The position numbers and the translations under genes were made by a program. A stretch of 64,000 bases of DNA, from NCBI RefSeq assembly GCF_023016005.1, contig NZ_JALKAZ010000002.1, forward strand, positions 248,001 through 312,000, given 5' to 3'. Below are positions 54,791 through 63,983 of the stretch, one piece after another. Numbering within the stretch: the stretch's first letter is position 1; each line of letters starts with the position of its first letter. The DNA comes from Erythrobacter sp. F6033 (GTDB lineage Bacteria > Pseudomonadota > Alphaproteobacteria > Sphingomonadales > Sphingomonadaceae). Under the pieces are notes generated by a model, which made no database searches, was not told the DNA's origin, and saw only the letters and a program-made list of their open reading frames with translations.

Positions 54791-55651
54791 ATGGCTTTCA
54801 CACTCCTCGGTTTTGACCTCGACAAATTTGTTCGCGAAACTCTTGATGAAGACCTCGGCGTCGGCCTTGAAGGCGGCGGGGCGGATGTCACCTCGACCAG
54901 CGTGATCCCCGCCGATGCACGCTTTTCAGGCGTGATGGACAGTCGCGATCCTGTAGTGGTTGCGGGCTTACCGTTGGCCGAAGCGTTCTTCCGTTCGCTT
55001 GATCCCGGCGTTGAGATTGAAACGCTTGTCGCTGACGGCGACAGTGTGAATTCAGGCACCGACCTGATGCGGCTTAAGGGCAATGCTCGTGCGCTCCTTA
55101 CCGCAGAGCGGAGCGCGCTCAATATCGTGCAACACCTCTCAGGCATTGCGACCATGGCGCGCGAATATGTCGATGCGATGGACAACCCCGATTGCACTTT
55201 GCTCGACACACGCAAGACCCTTCCCGGGCTGCGCGTGCTGGAGAAATACGCGGTCCGCATGGGCGGCGCGCAGAACCACCGAATGGGCTTGTGGGATGCC
55301 GCCATGATTAAAGACAACCACGTCGCGGTCGCTGGCAGTGTTGGCGAAGCGGTGCGGCGCGCGCGCGATGCAGGCGTCAAACCGATCATTTGCGAAGTCG
55401 ACCGGCTCGACCAGATCGAACCTGCTATCGAAGCGGGCGCGCACCACCTGTTGCTCGACAACATGTCACCGGATGTCCTTAAAGATGCGGTCGCCATCGT
55501 CGCAGGCCGCACCGCCACCGAAGCAAGCGGCGGGATCAATCTCGATACGATCAAGGCAAAGGCCGCGAGCGGCGTTGACTATTGCTCCGTCGGCCGGCTC
55601 ACGCAAAGCGCCCCCGCCGCCGATGTCGGGCTGGATTTCACGCCGCTGTGA
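54791..55651 (+). CDS. nadC: Nicotinate-nucleotide pyrophosphorylase (quinolinate phosphoribosyltransferase)
   Basis: NadC converts quinolinate and PRPP to nicotinate mononucleotide in NAD synthesis. The 286-residue product matches the family: AERSALNIVQHLSGIAT (about 94-110), LDTRKTLPGLRVLEKYAVRMGGAQNHRMGL (about 137-167 by pieces), IKDNH, and GSASGGINLDT-like end. The start at ATG 54791 gives the usual length. The frame is open upstream for 81 more codons through the repeat element, but that part is not family sequence. The stop overlaps the next gene (GTGA). Confidence 0.96.
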   Translation: MAFTLLGFDLDKFVRETLDEDLGVGLEGGGADVTSTSVIPADARFSGVMDSRDPVVVAGLPLAEAFFRSLDPGVEIETLVADGDSVNSGTDLMRLKGNARALLTAERSALNIVQHLSGIATMAREYVDAMDNPDCTLLDTRKTLPGLRVLEKYAVRMGGAQNHRMGLWDAAMIKDNHVAVAGSVGEAVRRARDAGVKPIICEVDRLDQIEPAIEAGAHHLLLDNMSPDVLKDAVAIVAGRTATEASGGINLDTIKAKAASGVDYCSVGRLTQSAPAADVGLDFTPL

Positions 55652-56079
55652 GGATTGCCAAAGGTCCCCGGCCTTGGTCCATCAATCTGTTCGCGGGCAT
55701 CCTGTTGATCCTAGCGCTCTGGAATCTGTCTGTCGCGCTGTTCGATCTGCCCGCGCAAGAGGAGTTTCTGCGCTCGCTTGGCTTGGGGCTCGACTGGAAC
55801 CGCGACTGGACCATTGTGACAAGCTCGGCATGGTTCACCATTGAGCTGATCCCGATTGCTTTGGTCTGGGTGGCCGCCAGCCGCTTTGCTCGCGTCTTCG
55901 TCGGCTGCATGGCGGGATTGAAGGCGGTATTGCTTCTCACCAACCTTCCCGCGCTCTATGCCTTGCCCGGAATGCTCGCGGGACAATCGATTTCGCTTGC
56001 AGCGGTCGCGTTGCTCTTCACAAAGGGTGCCAATGACTGGTTTTCTGCGAAGGAAGCAGACCCTGAAATATTCGAATGA
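55648..56079 (+). CDS. Membrane protein of unknown function coupled to nadC
   Basis: This 143-residue protein starts at GTG 55648, overlapping the nadC stop by 4 bases. It has four hydrophobic helices (about 13-32, 53-72, 80-95 and 105-125) and a short C-terminal tail. No charged motif or family is recognised. The frame is also open upstream inside nadC. The coupling favours co-expression with NAD synthesis, without a demonstrated link. Confidence 0.65.
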   Translation: MRIAKGPRPWSINLFAGILLILALWNLSVALFDLPAQEEFLRSLGLGLDWNRDWTIVTSSAWFTIELIPIALVWVAASRFARVFVGCMAGLKAVLLLTNLPALYALPGMLAGQSISLAAVALLFTKGANDWFSAKEADPEIFE

Positions 56080-56100
56080 TCTGCAGTGAGAGAAGAACTT

Positions 56101-56544
56101 ATGAAACCCAAATCCATCATCATGTTCGACAAGCTGTTCTGGATCTCGATGATCTTGGGTCTGCTCTATCTGGCCTACACATGGAACAGCATCTTTGCTG
56201 AGCTGGACACAGCCGAATTCGGCGACGATCCAATGGTCAGAAGCATTCTCATCGGATCGCTGATTGTGGGCCTGCTGTTCGCTTACGGCATATCGATCCT
56301 GCTCTGGTATTTGACTTCACGCAAAGCGAACAATGTCGCCCGCTGGATTTACATCGTGCTGACAGGGCTCGGCGTGCTGATGACTATTGGCGGCCTTTTC
56401 GCGCTGCCGATGGATGAAGTGATCATATCGATCGGACTATCGCTCCTGCAGATTGCAACGGTGGTTTACCTTCTGCTGCCGGATGCCGCCGCTTGGTTTG
56501 CGAACAAAGGCAAGCCTGACACGGACATCTCGACATTCGAATGA
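56101..56544 (+). CDS. Four-helix membrane protein of unknown function
   Basis: A 147-residue membrane protein begins at ATG 56101, with four helices (about 10-27, 50-72, 80-98 and 107-128) and an acidic C-terminus. It lies 21 bases after the preceding membrane protein gene and overlaps the RNase T2 gene by 4 bases (ATGA). The topology resembles other small conserved membrane proteins, but no family name can be given. Confidence 0.65.
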   Translation: MKPKSIIMFDKLFWISMILGLLYLAYTWNSIFAELDTAEFGDDPMVRSILIGSLIVGLLFAYGISILLWYLTSRKANNVARWIYIVLTGLGVLMTIGGLFALPMDEVIISIGLSLLQIATVVYLLLPDAAAWFANKGKPDTDISTFE

Positions 56545-57248
56545 CTCGCACGGCTCAATTGTTCGCTATTGCGGCATTGGCGATACCTGGCCAGCTCGCC
56601 GCTCAGGCCTATCAATGCCGCGCGCCCAATATTGCCAGCGTACCGCAGATTTCCTCGGATAGCCGTCCGCGCAATCTGCCGGTAACTGGCTACACAATGG
56701 CGCTCAGCTGGTCGCCGGAGTTCTGCAAGCCGCGCCAAGACAGCCGCTCTCACAAAGTCCAGTGTTCGGGCGACAATGGGCGGTTTGGCCTGGTGGTGCA
56801 TGGTTTGTGGCCGCAAAGCGCGAATGGCAGCTGGCCGCAATGGTGCCGCGCGCCCGGTGTTCTCACCCCGCAGGAACTCCGCCGCAACATGTGCATGATG
56901 CCCTCGGCCCGCCTCGCAGCGCGCCAATGGGCAAAGCACGGCAGCTGTATGGTCAAAAAGCCGGAGACCTATTTCAAAGTTACGCGCATCCTGTGGGATA
57001 GCTACCGAATTCCTGATTATGACCGGATCAGCCGCGAAGATGATTTGACCGCGGGCCGCATCCGCAAAGCCTTTGCCGATGCTAATCCCAGTGTTTCAGC
57101 CAGCGCGGTGGGCGTAAAGCTCAACAGTCGTGGTTGGCTGCAGGAACTGCGCATTTGTTACGGGAAACGCTTCAGGCCTACGCGCTGCGATGACAGACGC
57201 TTTGGTGCGAGGGATGGTGTCAAAGCGAAGATCTGGCGGGGGTTGTGA
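56541..57248 (+). CDS. Ribonuclease T2 family protein, exported
   Basis: RNase T2 cleaves single-stranded RNA through 2',3'-cyclic phosphates. The 235-residue protein has a signal peptide (about 1-22) and both catalytic regions: CAS I HGLWPQ (about 92-97) and CAS II AKHGSCM (about 130-136). It has many cysteines for disulfides (MCM, CRAP, CKPR). Its substrate is probably extracytoplasmic RNA for nutrient scavenging. The start overlaps the upstream membrane protein gene by 4 bases, so the run nadC-two membrane proteins-RNase T2 appears to be one operon. Confidence 0.9.
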   Translation: MTRTAQLFAIAALAIPGQLAAQAYQCRAPNIASVPQISSDSRPRNLPVTGYTMALSWSPEFCKPRQDSRSHKVQCSGDNGRFGLVVHGLWPQSANGSWPQWCRAPGVLTPQELRRNMCMMPSARLAARQWAKHGSCMVKKPETYFKVTRILWDSYRIPDYDRISREDDLTAGRIRKAFADANPSVSASAVGVKLNSRGWLQELRICYGKRFRPTRCDDRRFGARDGVKAKIWRGL

Positions 57249-57304
57249 AGGCAAATTGATTCAGATCAAGGCGCGGATTTGCGAATCGCAATATTCGAGT
57301 CAGC

Positions 57305-58054
57305 ATGATCAACATCGAAAAACTCTCCGGCAAGGCGCATCACATGGTTGTGATGGGTGAATTCCTTCAGGCAGATGCTCAGCGGCTTGTCGATTTCGCT
57401 GGTGAGTGCAATGCGGTGGGCGGCGGTGGAAACGTCCTCATTGACCTAACAGCGGTTACCGATTTCTCGTTTTCCGCCGTAGCAATCGAATTGGCCCACA
57501 TGCCAACCCTGTTCAAATGGGTGTACGGCCTCGATCGGATCGCAATCATCTCAGACAATGATTGGGTGCGGACCGGAGCCCGGATTGAAAGCGCGTTGCT
57601 GCCCGGTGTCACCTACGAAGTGTATGACGAGGATGAAGTAGACGCAGCCGTCGCTTGGATCAAAGAGGGAGCCGACGGCGCACATACTGGCGCGGTCCGC
57701 GAACTCGACCTCGGCAAACCCGACATCGCGGCATATGAGATATCGGGAAGGCTGGACCGCGAAGAATCCGAACGCGGAACGGCCATGATCCGCTCCCGGT
57801 TCGCCGCATCCGATTGCTCACGCTTGATGCTCGTCATCCGCAATTGGCATGGATTTGATGCAGACACGATGTTCAGCAAGCAAGTTTTTTCAGCCAAGCT
57901 TGAATTGATGAAGCAGCTGGATCGTTATGCAATTGTCGGCGGGCCGAAATGGATCAGAAACATGGCAGGCCTCATAGATCCGCTGATTAAGCCGAAGCTG
58001 CGTTGCTATGAACTGGATGAGCAGGACGAAGCGATTGCGTGGCTGGAAGCCTAA
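57305..58054 (+). CDS. Protein with tandem SpoIIAA-like (STAS) domains
   Basis: This 249-residue cytoplasmic protein has two STAS/SpoIIAA-like halves. The first is about 1-117 (IDLTAVTDFSFSAVAIELAH, then RIAIISDNDWVRTGARI) and the second about 130-249 (LMLVIRNWHGFD, then YAIVGGPKWIRNMAGLI). The repeated motif IAI/AIVG...DWVR/KWIR suggests an internal duplication. The SpoIIAA-like (DUF3478) family is of unknown function and may bind lipid or nucleotide. It stands alone. Confidence 0.8.
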   Translation: MINIEKLSGKAHHMVVMGEFLQADAQRLVDFAGECNAVGGGGNVLIDLTAVTDFSFSAVAIELAHMPTLFKWVYGLDRIAIISDNDWVRTGARIESALLPGVTYEVYDEDEVDAAVAWIKEGADGAHTGAVRELDLGKPDIAAYEISGRLDREESERGTAMIRSRFAASDCSRLMLVIRNWHGFDADTMFSKQVFSAKLELMKQLDRYAIVGGPKWIRNMAGLIDPLIKPKLRCYELDEQDEAIAWLEA

Positions 58055-58098
58055 TCTGAGATTGTAGCTGACCCGATCTCTGTATCACCGCTGCGCCA

Positions 58099-58557
58099 TT
58101 ATTTTCGCCGTTCCTTGAAAAACGCCTTTAGCAATTCTGCCGCTTCACCCTCTCCCATGCCCGAATAGACCTCTGGGCGATGAAGGCATTGCTCTTGTTC
58201 GAAAACCCGTGAGCCGTGCTCCACCGCGCCGCCTTTGGGATCGCTCGCGGCGTAATACAGCCTTGCAATCCGTGCGTGGCTGATGGCTCCTGCGCACATC
58301 GCGCAGGGCTCAAGCGTGACATAGAGATCGCATCCCGTCAGCCGCTCGTCTTCCAGTTTGGTCGCAGCTTCCCGTAGCGCGCGAATTTCTGCGTGACCGG
58401 TCGGATCGGGCGGTGTGCGGGTTGCATTGGCAGCCACCGCGATAACCTCACCGTTCTTCACCACCGCCGCTCCAACGGGCACCTCATCAGCCTGCGCAGC
58501 GTCATGTGCGGCGTCTAGCGCTATCTGCATCGGTTGCGGGATCGGCCATCTGGTCAT
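58099..58557 (-). CDS. tadA: tRNA adenosine(34) deaminase
   Basis: TadA makes inosine at the wobble position of tRNA-Arg(ACG). The 152-residue deaminase has the zinc ligands and catalytic glutamate in GHAEIRAL (about 54-61) and the second ligands in PCAMCAG (about 84-90). A basic C-terminal helix FFKERRK is typical. ATG 58557 gives a standard N-terminus. It diverges from rpmB, with 152 bases between the starts. Confidence 0.95.
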   Translation of the reverse strand: MTRWPIPQPMQIALDAAHDAAQADEVPVGAAVVKNGEVIAVAANATRTPPDPTGHAEIRALREAATKLEDERLTGCDLYVTLEPCAMCAGAISHARIARLYYAASDPKGGAVEHGSRVFEQEQCLHRPEVYSGMGEGEAAELLKAFFKERRK

Positions 58558-58599
58558 AGTCACCGCGCTAGCGATGCAGGCCCACACGCGCAACTTTGC

Positions 58600-58627
58600 T
58601 TGACGATTCGCCAGTGCGGGGTTAAGT
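58600..58627 (+). promoter_or_regulatory. Candidate promoter of rpmB
   Basis: TTGACG (58600-58605) and TTAAGT (58622-58627) are separated by 16 bases and lie 83 bases upstream of the rpmB start. The -35 hexamer has five of six consensus positions. It is the best promoter-like pair in the tadA/rpmB gap. Confidence 0.45.
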
Positions 58628-58709
58628 GCGCCGCTTCCCGGGATAACCCGAGCTTTTGGTCCGCCGAATCATCCGTGCGGCCCGTAACCGTGAACAGACG
58701 AGAGATAAC

Positions 58710-58997
58710 ATGTCGCGTATTTGCGAACTGACCGGCAAAGGTCGCCAGGTGGGCAACAATGTCAGCCACGCCAACAACAAGACCAAGCGCGTTTTTCTGC
58801 CAAACCTGCAGAACGTCACGCTGCTGAGCGAAAAGCTTGATCGTGGTTTCAAATTCCGCGTGTCGACGCACGGTCTGCGCTCGGTTGAGCACAATGGCGG
58901 TCTCGATAACTGGCTGCTCAAAACCAAAGACGAAAAGCTTTCGACTCGCGCTCAAAAAGTGAAGCGTGAACTTAAGAAAGCGGCTGCCGCTTCTTAA
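58710..58997 (+). CDS. rpmB: 50S ribosomal protein L28
   Basis: This 95-residue ribosomal protein has the family signature [27 protein letters not shown], here read in pieces over residues 1-27, and a C-terminal lysine- and alanine-rich tail. ATG 58710 follows GAGAG. It is transcribed alone and is followed by a strong intrinsic terminator. Confidence 0.97.
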   Translation: MSRICELTGKGRQVGNNVSHANNKTKRVFLPNLQNVTLLSEKLDRGFKFRVSTHGLRSVEHNGGLDNWLLKTKDEKLSTRAQKVKRELKKAAAAS

Positions 58998-59021
58998 GCC
59001 TTACGGCTAAAGCGATATGCG

Positions 59022-59055
59022 AAAAGGCGTGCGGAGTTCGCTCCGCGCGCCTTTT
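59022..59055 (+). terminator. Intrinsic terminator of rpmB
   Basis: AAAAGGCGTGCGGAG (59022-59036) and CTCCGCGCGCCTTTT (59041-59055) form a 15-bp stem with one G-T pair and a TTCG loop, ending in a T run. It lies 24 bases after the rpmB stop. Because the stem ends in A4/T4, it may work in both directions and also serve the convergent gene. Confidence 0.85.
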
Positions 59056-59079
59056 GCGTTTCCGGTGCGGCGGCCTACC

Positions 59080-60051
59080 TTATTCGCCGATTGTGTCCGG
59101 ATCGAGGATCAGCTTTGCCAGCAATGTGCGCTGCATAACCGACAGGTTATCATCCGAGATCAGCCAGATCGCGACACGCCCATCGGGTAGAGCGCGTGCA
59201 GCAATCCCTTCGTAATTTTCGCGCGGGATCACGCCTGCCAGATTGAGCGTGACCTGCGGTGCCCAGGTATCCTCGCTGCCTGTTTCGGGAGCCGGCCCGA
59301 TGGCCAACTTGCTCTCAAACGGCGGAATACCGACGGACGGCGCTAGGTTCCGCAGCAACAGCACAATCCGCCCATCGGGCAACTGCACCATATCGGTGGT
59401 CGCATGGCCCGGAACCGGCGGAAGATAGGCGAAGGTGGTGTGGGCCTCCTCTCCAAGAGGATCATCGGAATAGATCAAGCCGGTGCGGCGGCCCTCCGGG
59501 ATCACAACAAACCGCCCGTCATTCAGGCGGGTCATTGCCTCTGCACCGGTGTTATTCGACCAACCAAGCGCTTTTGCATCGAGCTTTAGAATGCCCGTCG
59601 GAGTATGGTCGGCGGTGAAACGGTGAATGCCGTGATTGTTCTCTAATGACGCCCAATAGGTACCGCTTTCGGGATCACGCGTCGCGGCCTCTATGTCGGC
59701 AAGCATGGTTGGCCCGGCGACGGCGAGAGTTTGGCGAATCACGCTTGCCTTGGGATTGGGCTGATCAGGTTCGGTCAGGCTAAAGCGCGCGCCGCGATCA
59801 GACAGGCTGAGGAGGCGGTTATCCGGAAGGGCAATCAGCGAGGAGAACCCGCCGAATATCAGGCTTTCGCCCTCATAATGCCAAACGCCCTCGACGCTCC
59901 ATCCCGGCGTATCCGTCTCGCCCGAAGTCTGAATCTGTTCGGCATTGATTTCGGCGGGCGGTTCCCACGAAACGGGCGTGCGCAGGAAAGTGCCCGGCGC
60001 GCAAAGGCAGGCGATCATGATCGCCGCAAATACGCGGCGGCGCCTGCTCAT
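59080..60051 (-). CDS. Exported phytase-like esterase protein
   Basis: The 323-residue protein has a basic N-terminus with a hydrophobic signal (about 5-22). A beta-propeller follows, made of repeats such as LPDGRIVLLLRN, LPDNRLLSLSDRG and LPDGRVAIWLISD. This is the esterase-like activity of phytase family (PF13449-type). The start is one base away from the M23 gene stop, so the two are probably co-transcribed. Substrate unknown; it probably acts in the periplasm. Confidence 0.85.
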   Translation of the reverse strand: MSRRRRVFAAIMIACLCAPGTFLRTPVSWEPPAEINAEQIQTSGETDTPGWSVEGVWHYEGESLIFGGFSSLIALPDNRLLSLSDRGARFSLTEPDQPNPKASVIRQTLAVAGPTMLADIEAATRDPESGTYWASLENNHGIHRFTADHTPTGILKLDAKALGWSNNTGAEAMTRLNDGRFVVIPEGRRTGLIYSDDPLGEEAHTTFAYLPPVPGHATTDMVQLPDGRIVLLLRNLAPSVGIPPFESKLAIGPAPETGSEDTWAPQVTLNLAGVIPRENYEGIAARALPDGRVAIWLISDDNLSVMQRTLLAKLILDPDTIGE

Positions 60052-60052
60052 C

Positions 60053-60976
60053 TCAGTTCATCGGGCCGGTAAACAGCAGGGGATCAAGCCGGGCATCGTT
60101 CCATTTCAGGCTCCAGTGCAGGTGGGGCCCGGTGGAGCGACCGGTCGAGCCGACATTGCCGATATAATCGCCCTGTTTGACCGTCTGTCCCTCTTTCACC
60201 GCCAGCTTGGACGCGTGAAGAAACGCGCTGTTGAGGCCCGCGCCATGATCGATGATGATAATGTTGCCCTCAAGGCTGAAACCCGTCCGAGCGAGCACCA
60301 CTACACCGTCAGCGGGCGCGACAAACGGCACACCGTTGCCCGGCGCGATATCGATGCCCGAATGATAGCTGCCCGGTTCGCCGCGATAGATGCGCTGGCG
60401 GCCGAAATGACCGGATATGCGCCCTTTCACCGGCCAGACAAAATCCTGCTGCCAGCCAGTCGATCCGGTGACCTTCTCGCGCGCGCCTTTGATCGCCAGC
60501 CATTCCGGCTCGCGCTTCTTCCACCATGCCTCGCTGCTGCCACCGCCGCGCTTGGCGACATTGACCCGCTGGATGTTCCATTTGCGCGGAGCGATCTTGA
60601 GGGTCTTCTTCACAATTATGGCGCCGTGAGCCATTAAGAGGAGCTCTTCAGCACTATCGCGATCGAACGCGGCGAAAAACAAGCCATCATCACCAACAGG
60701 TATTTCCTGACCGTCCAACAACACAACCGTAGTTCCGGTAGGAGCCAAACCCCTAATATAGCCACCTTGAGTCAGCTCGCCAGAATACGAAAAATTCATA
60801 ACAGGATGAATGCTCGGCTCAGGCGGCGGGATGTAAATCACCTCCTGAGCATCCGCGAACGCTATAGGTTTTGCATCGGTTTCAGACGCGCTGGCTTCAA
60901 TAGGCTCAGCGATTTGGACGCCTCCACAGCCGGAAGTCGCGCAAGCCAGCGCCAAGGCAATCCAACTCAATGCCAT
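60053..60976 (-). CDS. M23-family metallopeptidase, lipoprotein
   Basis: This 307-residue protein has a lipoprotein signal (MALSWIALALACATSGC, lipobox ATSGC with Cys17), a beta-rich middle part, and a C-terminal LytM/M23 domain. The zinc ligands lie in YHSGIDIAPGN (His and Asp, about residues 207-217) and HLHWSL (about 285-290). It probably cleaves peptidoglycan cross-links in the periplasm, or is a regulator of amidases. It precedes the DUF2093/xseA genes in a common arrangement of alphaproteobacteria. Confidence 0.92.
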   Translation of the reverse strand: MALSWIALALACATSGCGGVQIAEPIEASASETDAKPIAFADAQEVIYIPPPEPSIHPVMNFSYSGELTQGGYIRGLAPTGTTVVLLDGQEIPVGDDGLFFAAFDRDSAEELLLMAHGAIIVKKTLKIAPRKWNIQRVNVAKRGGGSSEAWWKKREPEWLAIKGAREKVTGSTGWQQDFVWPVKGRISGHFGRQRIYRGEPGSYHSGIDIAPGNGVPFVAPADGVVVLARTGFSLEGNIIIIDHGAGLNSAFLHASKLAVKEGQTVKQGDYIGNVGSTGRSTGPHLHWSLKWNDARLDPLLFTGPMN

Positions 60977-60981
60977 GGGCC

Positions 60982-61185
60982 TCACCCTTCGCCGAGGAGA
61001 CGGCGCGTGGCGATTTCCGGCGAGGCATAGGCCTCCTGATGCTCGGAGCTCCAATAACGCAGCTCCTCAAGCGGAATGACTTCGCCCGAAACGGCGCAAT
61101 AGACGTGTTGGCCGGGCCGCAATACGCGGAAGGCAGAGGGGCCATAATGGAGTTTGGCGGCTTTATCGCCGGAGGACATCAACAT
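60982..61185 (-). CDS. DUF2093-domain small protein
   Basis: This 67-residue cytoplasmic protein has the DUF2093 pattern: LHYGPSAFRVLRPGQHVYCAVSGEVIPLEELRYWS, read in pieces over residues 12-46, and a helical tail. It lies 25 bases after xseA and 5 bases before the M23 gene, and is probably in the same transcript. The function is unknown; the conserved placement after xseA is family knowledge, not shown here. Confidence 0.85.
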   Translation of the reverse strand: MLMSSGDKAAKLHYGPSAFRVLRPGQHVYCAVSGEVIPLEELRYWSSEHQEAYASPEIATRRLLGEG

Positions 61186-61210
61186 GGGTCAGGTCTCTAA
61201 CATCGTGGGT

Positions 61211-62701
61211 TCAGTCAAACAAATCGTTCTGCTGCGGCGGAGTTCCGGTGGCAGGTTTGGGTTTTGGCGCGCGTTTTGGCTTGGGCGATGACGAAGCCAA
61301 GGGCGAAGCACCTGTCGTCACTTCAAGCATGTCATCCTTGAATTGAAGCTTAAGCGCCGCCTCGCGCTCGGCCTGCGCCTTTGACGTTAGCGCCTTTCCG
61401 GAGGCATCGCGGACAATCGCATAACCGCGCTCCAGAGGCCGCTCTGGATGAAGTTGCTCTGCCAATCGCGATAGGGATGCAAGCGCATCGCGTTTATTCG
61501 CCAGCGGGCGCTCGACCAATCCGCGAACCAATCGGGCATTATCAAGCCGCCGCTTTGCATCGCTATGCGCGCGTTTTAGTGCGTTCGGCGATAGCCGCGA
61601 GGCCACTCCAGCGAGGCGTTCACGCCCCTGTCCAGCGCGGTCCATCAATCCGCGTCGCAATCGCTCGGATGCCTCATCGAGCCGCTGCGATTGCGCCTGA
61701 AGAACCTGTTCGGGCTTTGGCAAACGGCGCACCCGCGCCTCCAACCGCTCGCGGCCTAGCTCGACAGGACGATAGACAGCGCGGCGTTGGCGCGCGGCGA
61801 AGTCTGCCAATGTCGCATCCAGATCGACCCGCACCGGAACGGCCATTTCGGCTGCTGCTGTCGGTGTTGGCGCGCGCCGGTCGGCCGCGTAGTCTGCAAG
61901 GGTCGTATCAGTCTCATGCCCGACAGCCGAAATAACCGGAATGGTACATTCCGCTATCGCTCGAACCACCGTCTCTTCGTTGAAGCTCCACAAATCCTCG
62001 ATCGAACCGCCACCGCGCGCGACGATCACGACATCAGGGCGCGCCACTGCACCGCCCTGTGGAAGCTCGGAAAACCCTCTAATCGCTGCAGAAACCTGCT
62101 CTGCTGCGCCTTGGCCCTGAACCAATACAGGCCAGACCACGACATGGCTAGGAAAGCGATCCGCCAGCCGGTGCAGGATATCGCGAATAACCGATCCGGT
62201 CGGCGAAGTAACCACACCGATAGTGCGCGGCAGATAGGGCAAAGCGCGTTTGCGCTCCCGGGAAAACAGCCCCTCCGCCTCCAGCCGCGCTCGGGTTTTC
62301 TCCAGCAAAGCCAGCAAAGCGCCCTCACCCGCCAGCTCAAGGCTATCCATCACGATCTGGTATTTTGACCGGCCCGGATAGGTCGTCAGCTTGCCCGTCG
62401 CGATCACTTCCAACCCGTCTTCTGGCACGAAGGCCATGCGGTTCGTATTGCCGCGCCACATCACGCCATCAAGCACGGCTTTGTCGTCTTTGAGCGCGCA
62501 ATAAAGGTGGCCAGATGCGGCCCGCTTTACACCGGACAATTCCCCGCGCAGACGCACGTGACCGAAACGATCCTCGACACTGCGTTTCAGCGCCTGCGAA
62601 ATCTCGGTGATCGACAGCGGCTCGGCGTTGTCGCCCTGACGCTCTCGCGCTACCAAACCGCCAGATTCGGAATCGTCATAATTTGAGGGGGCGCGAGCCA
62701 T
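61211..62701 (-). CDS. xseA: Exodeoxyribonuclease VII large subunit
   Basis: Together with XseB this enzyme degrades single-stranded DNA in both directions. The 496-residue product has an N-terminal OB-fold domain (about 30-130), the catalytic domain with [14 protein letters not shown] and [20 protein letters not shown] (about 215-235), [30 protein letters not shown] (about 250-280, by pieces) and a long coiled coil (about 295-440). The start at ATG 62701 overlaps the divergent purD start, and AAGGA lies inside purD. The small subunit is not in the window. Confidence 0.94.
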   Translation of the reverse strand: MARAPSNYDDSESGGLVARERQGDNAEPLSITEISQALKRSVEDRFGHVRLRGELSGVKRAASGHLYCALKDDKAVLDGVMWRGNTNRMAFVPEDGLEVIATGKLTTYPGRSKYQIVMDSLELAGEGALLALLEKTRARLEAEGLFSRERKRALPYLPRTIGVVTSPTGSVIRDILHRLADRFPSHVVVWPVLVQGQGAAEQVSAAIRGFSELPQGGAVARPDVVIVARGGGSIEDLWSFNEETVVRAIAECTIPVISAVGHETDTTLADYAADRRAPTPTAAAEMAVPVRVDLDATLADFAARQRRAVYRPVELGRERLEARVRRLPKPEQVLQAQSQRLDEASERLRRGLMDRAGQGRERLAGVASRLSPNALKRAHSDAKRRLDNARLVRGLVERPLANKRDALASLSRLAEQLHPERPLERGYAIVRDASGKALTSKAQAEREAALKLQFKDDMLEVTTGASPLASSSPKPKRAPKPKPATGTPPQQNDLFD

Positions 62702-63983
62702 GAATGTCCTTTTGCTTGGATCGGGTGGACGCGAACATGCGCTGGCATGGAAGCTGGCGCAATCCCCTACGCTAACCCGGCTGTTTGCTGCCCCCGGAAA
62801 TCCCGGCATTGCCGAGTGTGCGGAGCTGTTGACGCTGGATGCGAGCGATCACAACGCATGCATCGGTTTTTGTCAGGAAAACGCGATTGATCTGGTGGTG
62901 ATCGGGCCGGAAGCGCCCTTGGTCGACGGCCTCGGCGACAGTCTTCGCGCGGCAAACATTGCGGTGTTCGGCCCCGACAAAGCCGCGGCGCAATTGGAAG
63001 GGTCAAAAAGCTTTACCAAACAGCTTTGCGACCGCGCCAATATCCCAACTGCGCGTTACACAGAAGTGTTCAATTACCGCGAAGGGCTCGATGCCCTTGG
63101 CGACTTTGAGAAACCCTATGTCATCAAGGCGGACGGGCTGGCAGCAGGCAAAGGCGTGTTCATCGCGGAACACAATGACGCCGCACGCAACGCGTTTATC
63201 GAAATTTTCGGTACTGACAAAATGGACACTGTAGAGGGTTCAAAAGCGGTGATCGAGGAGTTTATGACAGGCGAGGAAGCGAGCTTCTTTGTCCTGACCG
63301 ATGGCGAGACGATTCTGCCATTTGGCACGGCGCAGGATCACAAACGCGTTGGCGAAGGGGATGAAGGCCCGAACACCGGCGGTATGGGTGCCTATTCACC
63401 CGCACCCGTCCTCACACCAGAGCTGCAACAGCGCGCGATTGACGAAATCATTCGCCCGACAGTCGACACAATGCGCGCCGAAGGCATGCCCTATTCGGGA
63501 GTGCTTTATGCCGGCCTAATGCTGACCGATCAGGGGCCTAAGCTGGTCGAATACAATTGCCGCTTTGGCGATCCAGAATGTCAGGTCCTGATGATGCGCC
63601 TGCAGGGTGACCTTGCCGCAATCATGCTCGCCTGCGCCAAAGGAGAATTGGCCAGCGTTGAAGCGCAGTTTGCCGAGGAAACCGCCCTAACCGTGGTGAT
63701 GGCGGCGGAGGGCTACCCAGCAAGTGCCAAAAAGGGCGGCGCTATTGAACTGGGCGAGGCTGAAGCAAGCGGCGCCAAGGTCTTCCACGCGGGCACGGCG
63801 ATGAAAGACGGCGCGCTGGTCGCAAATGGAGGCCGAGTGCTGAATGTCGCTGCGCGCGGAACGAGTGTTACGGCGGCGCAAAAGTCGGCTTACGAAGCCG
63901 TCGATGCGATCAGCTTCGAAAGCGGGTTTTGCCGCAGGGACATCGGCTGGCGCGAAGTTGAGCGGGAAAATCCGCAAAATTGA
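62700..63983 (+). CDS. purD: Phosphoribosylamine-glycine ligase
   Basis: PurD makes glycinamide ribonucleotide, step 2 of purine synthesis. The 427-residue product is complete, with the N-terminal Rossmann start [19 protein letters not shown], the ATP-grasp domain (about 110-330, with [11 protein letters not shown] and [14 protein letters not shown]) and a C-terminal B-domain. The ATG at 62700 overlaps the start of xseA on the opposite strand, and the GAGGGGG site lies within xseA. purH, another purine gene, lies 26 kb away. Confidence 0.96.
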   Translation: MNVLLLGSGGREHALAWKLAQSPTLTRLFAAPGNPGIAECAELLTLDASDHNACIGFCQENAIDLVVIGPEAPLVDGLGDSLRAANIAVFGPDKAAAQLEGSKSFTKQLCDRANIPTARYTEVFNYREGLDALGDFEKPYVIKADGLAAGKGVFIAEHNDAARNAFIEIFGTDKMDTVEGSKAVIEEFMTGEEASFFVLTDGETILPFGTAQDHKRVGEGDEGPNTGGMGAYSPAPVLTPELQQRAIDEIIRPTVDTMRAEGMPYSGVLYAGLMLTDQGPKLVEYNCRFGDPECQVLMMRLQGDLAAIMLACAKGELASVEAQFAEETALTVVMAAEGYPASAKKGGAIELGEAEASGAKVFHAGTAMKDGALVANGGRVLNVAARGTSVTAAQKSAYEAVDAISFESGFCRRDIGWREVERENPQN

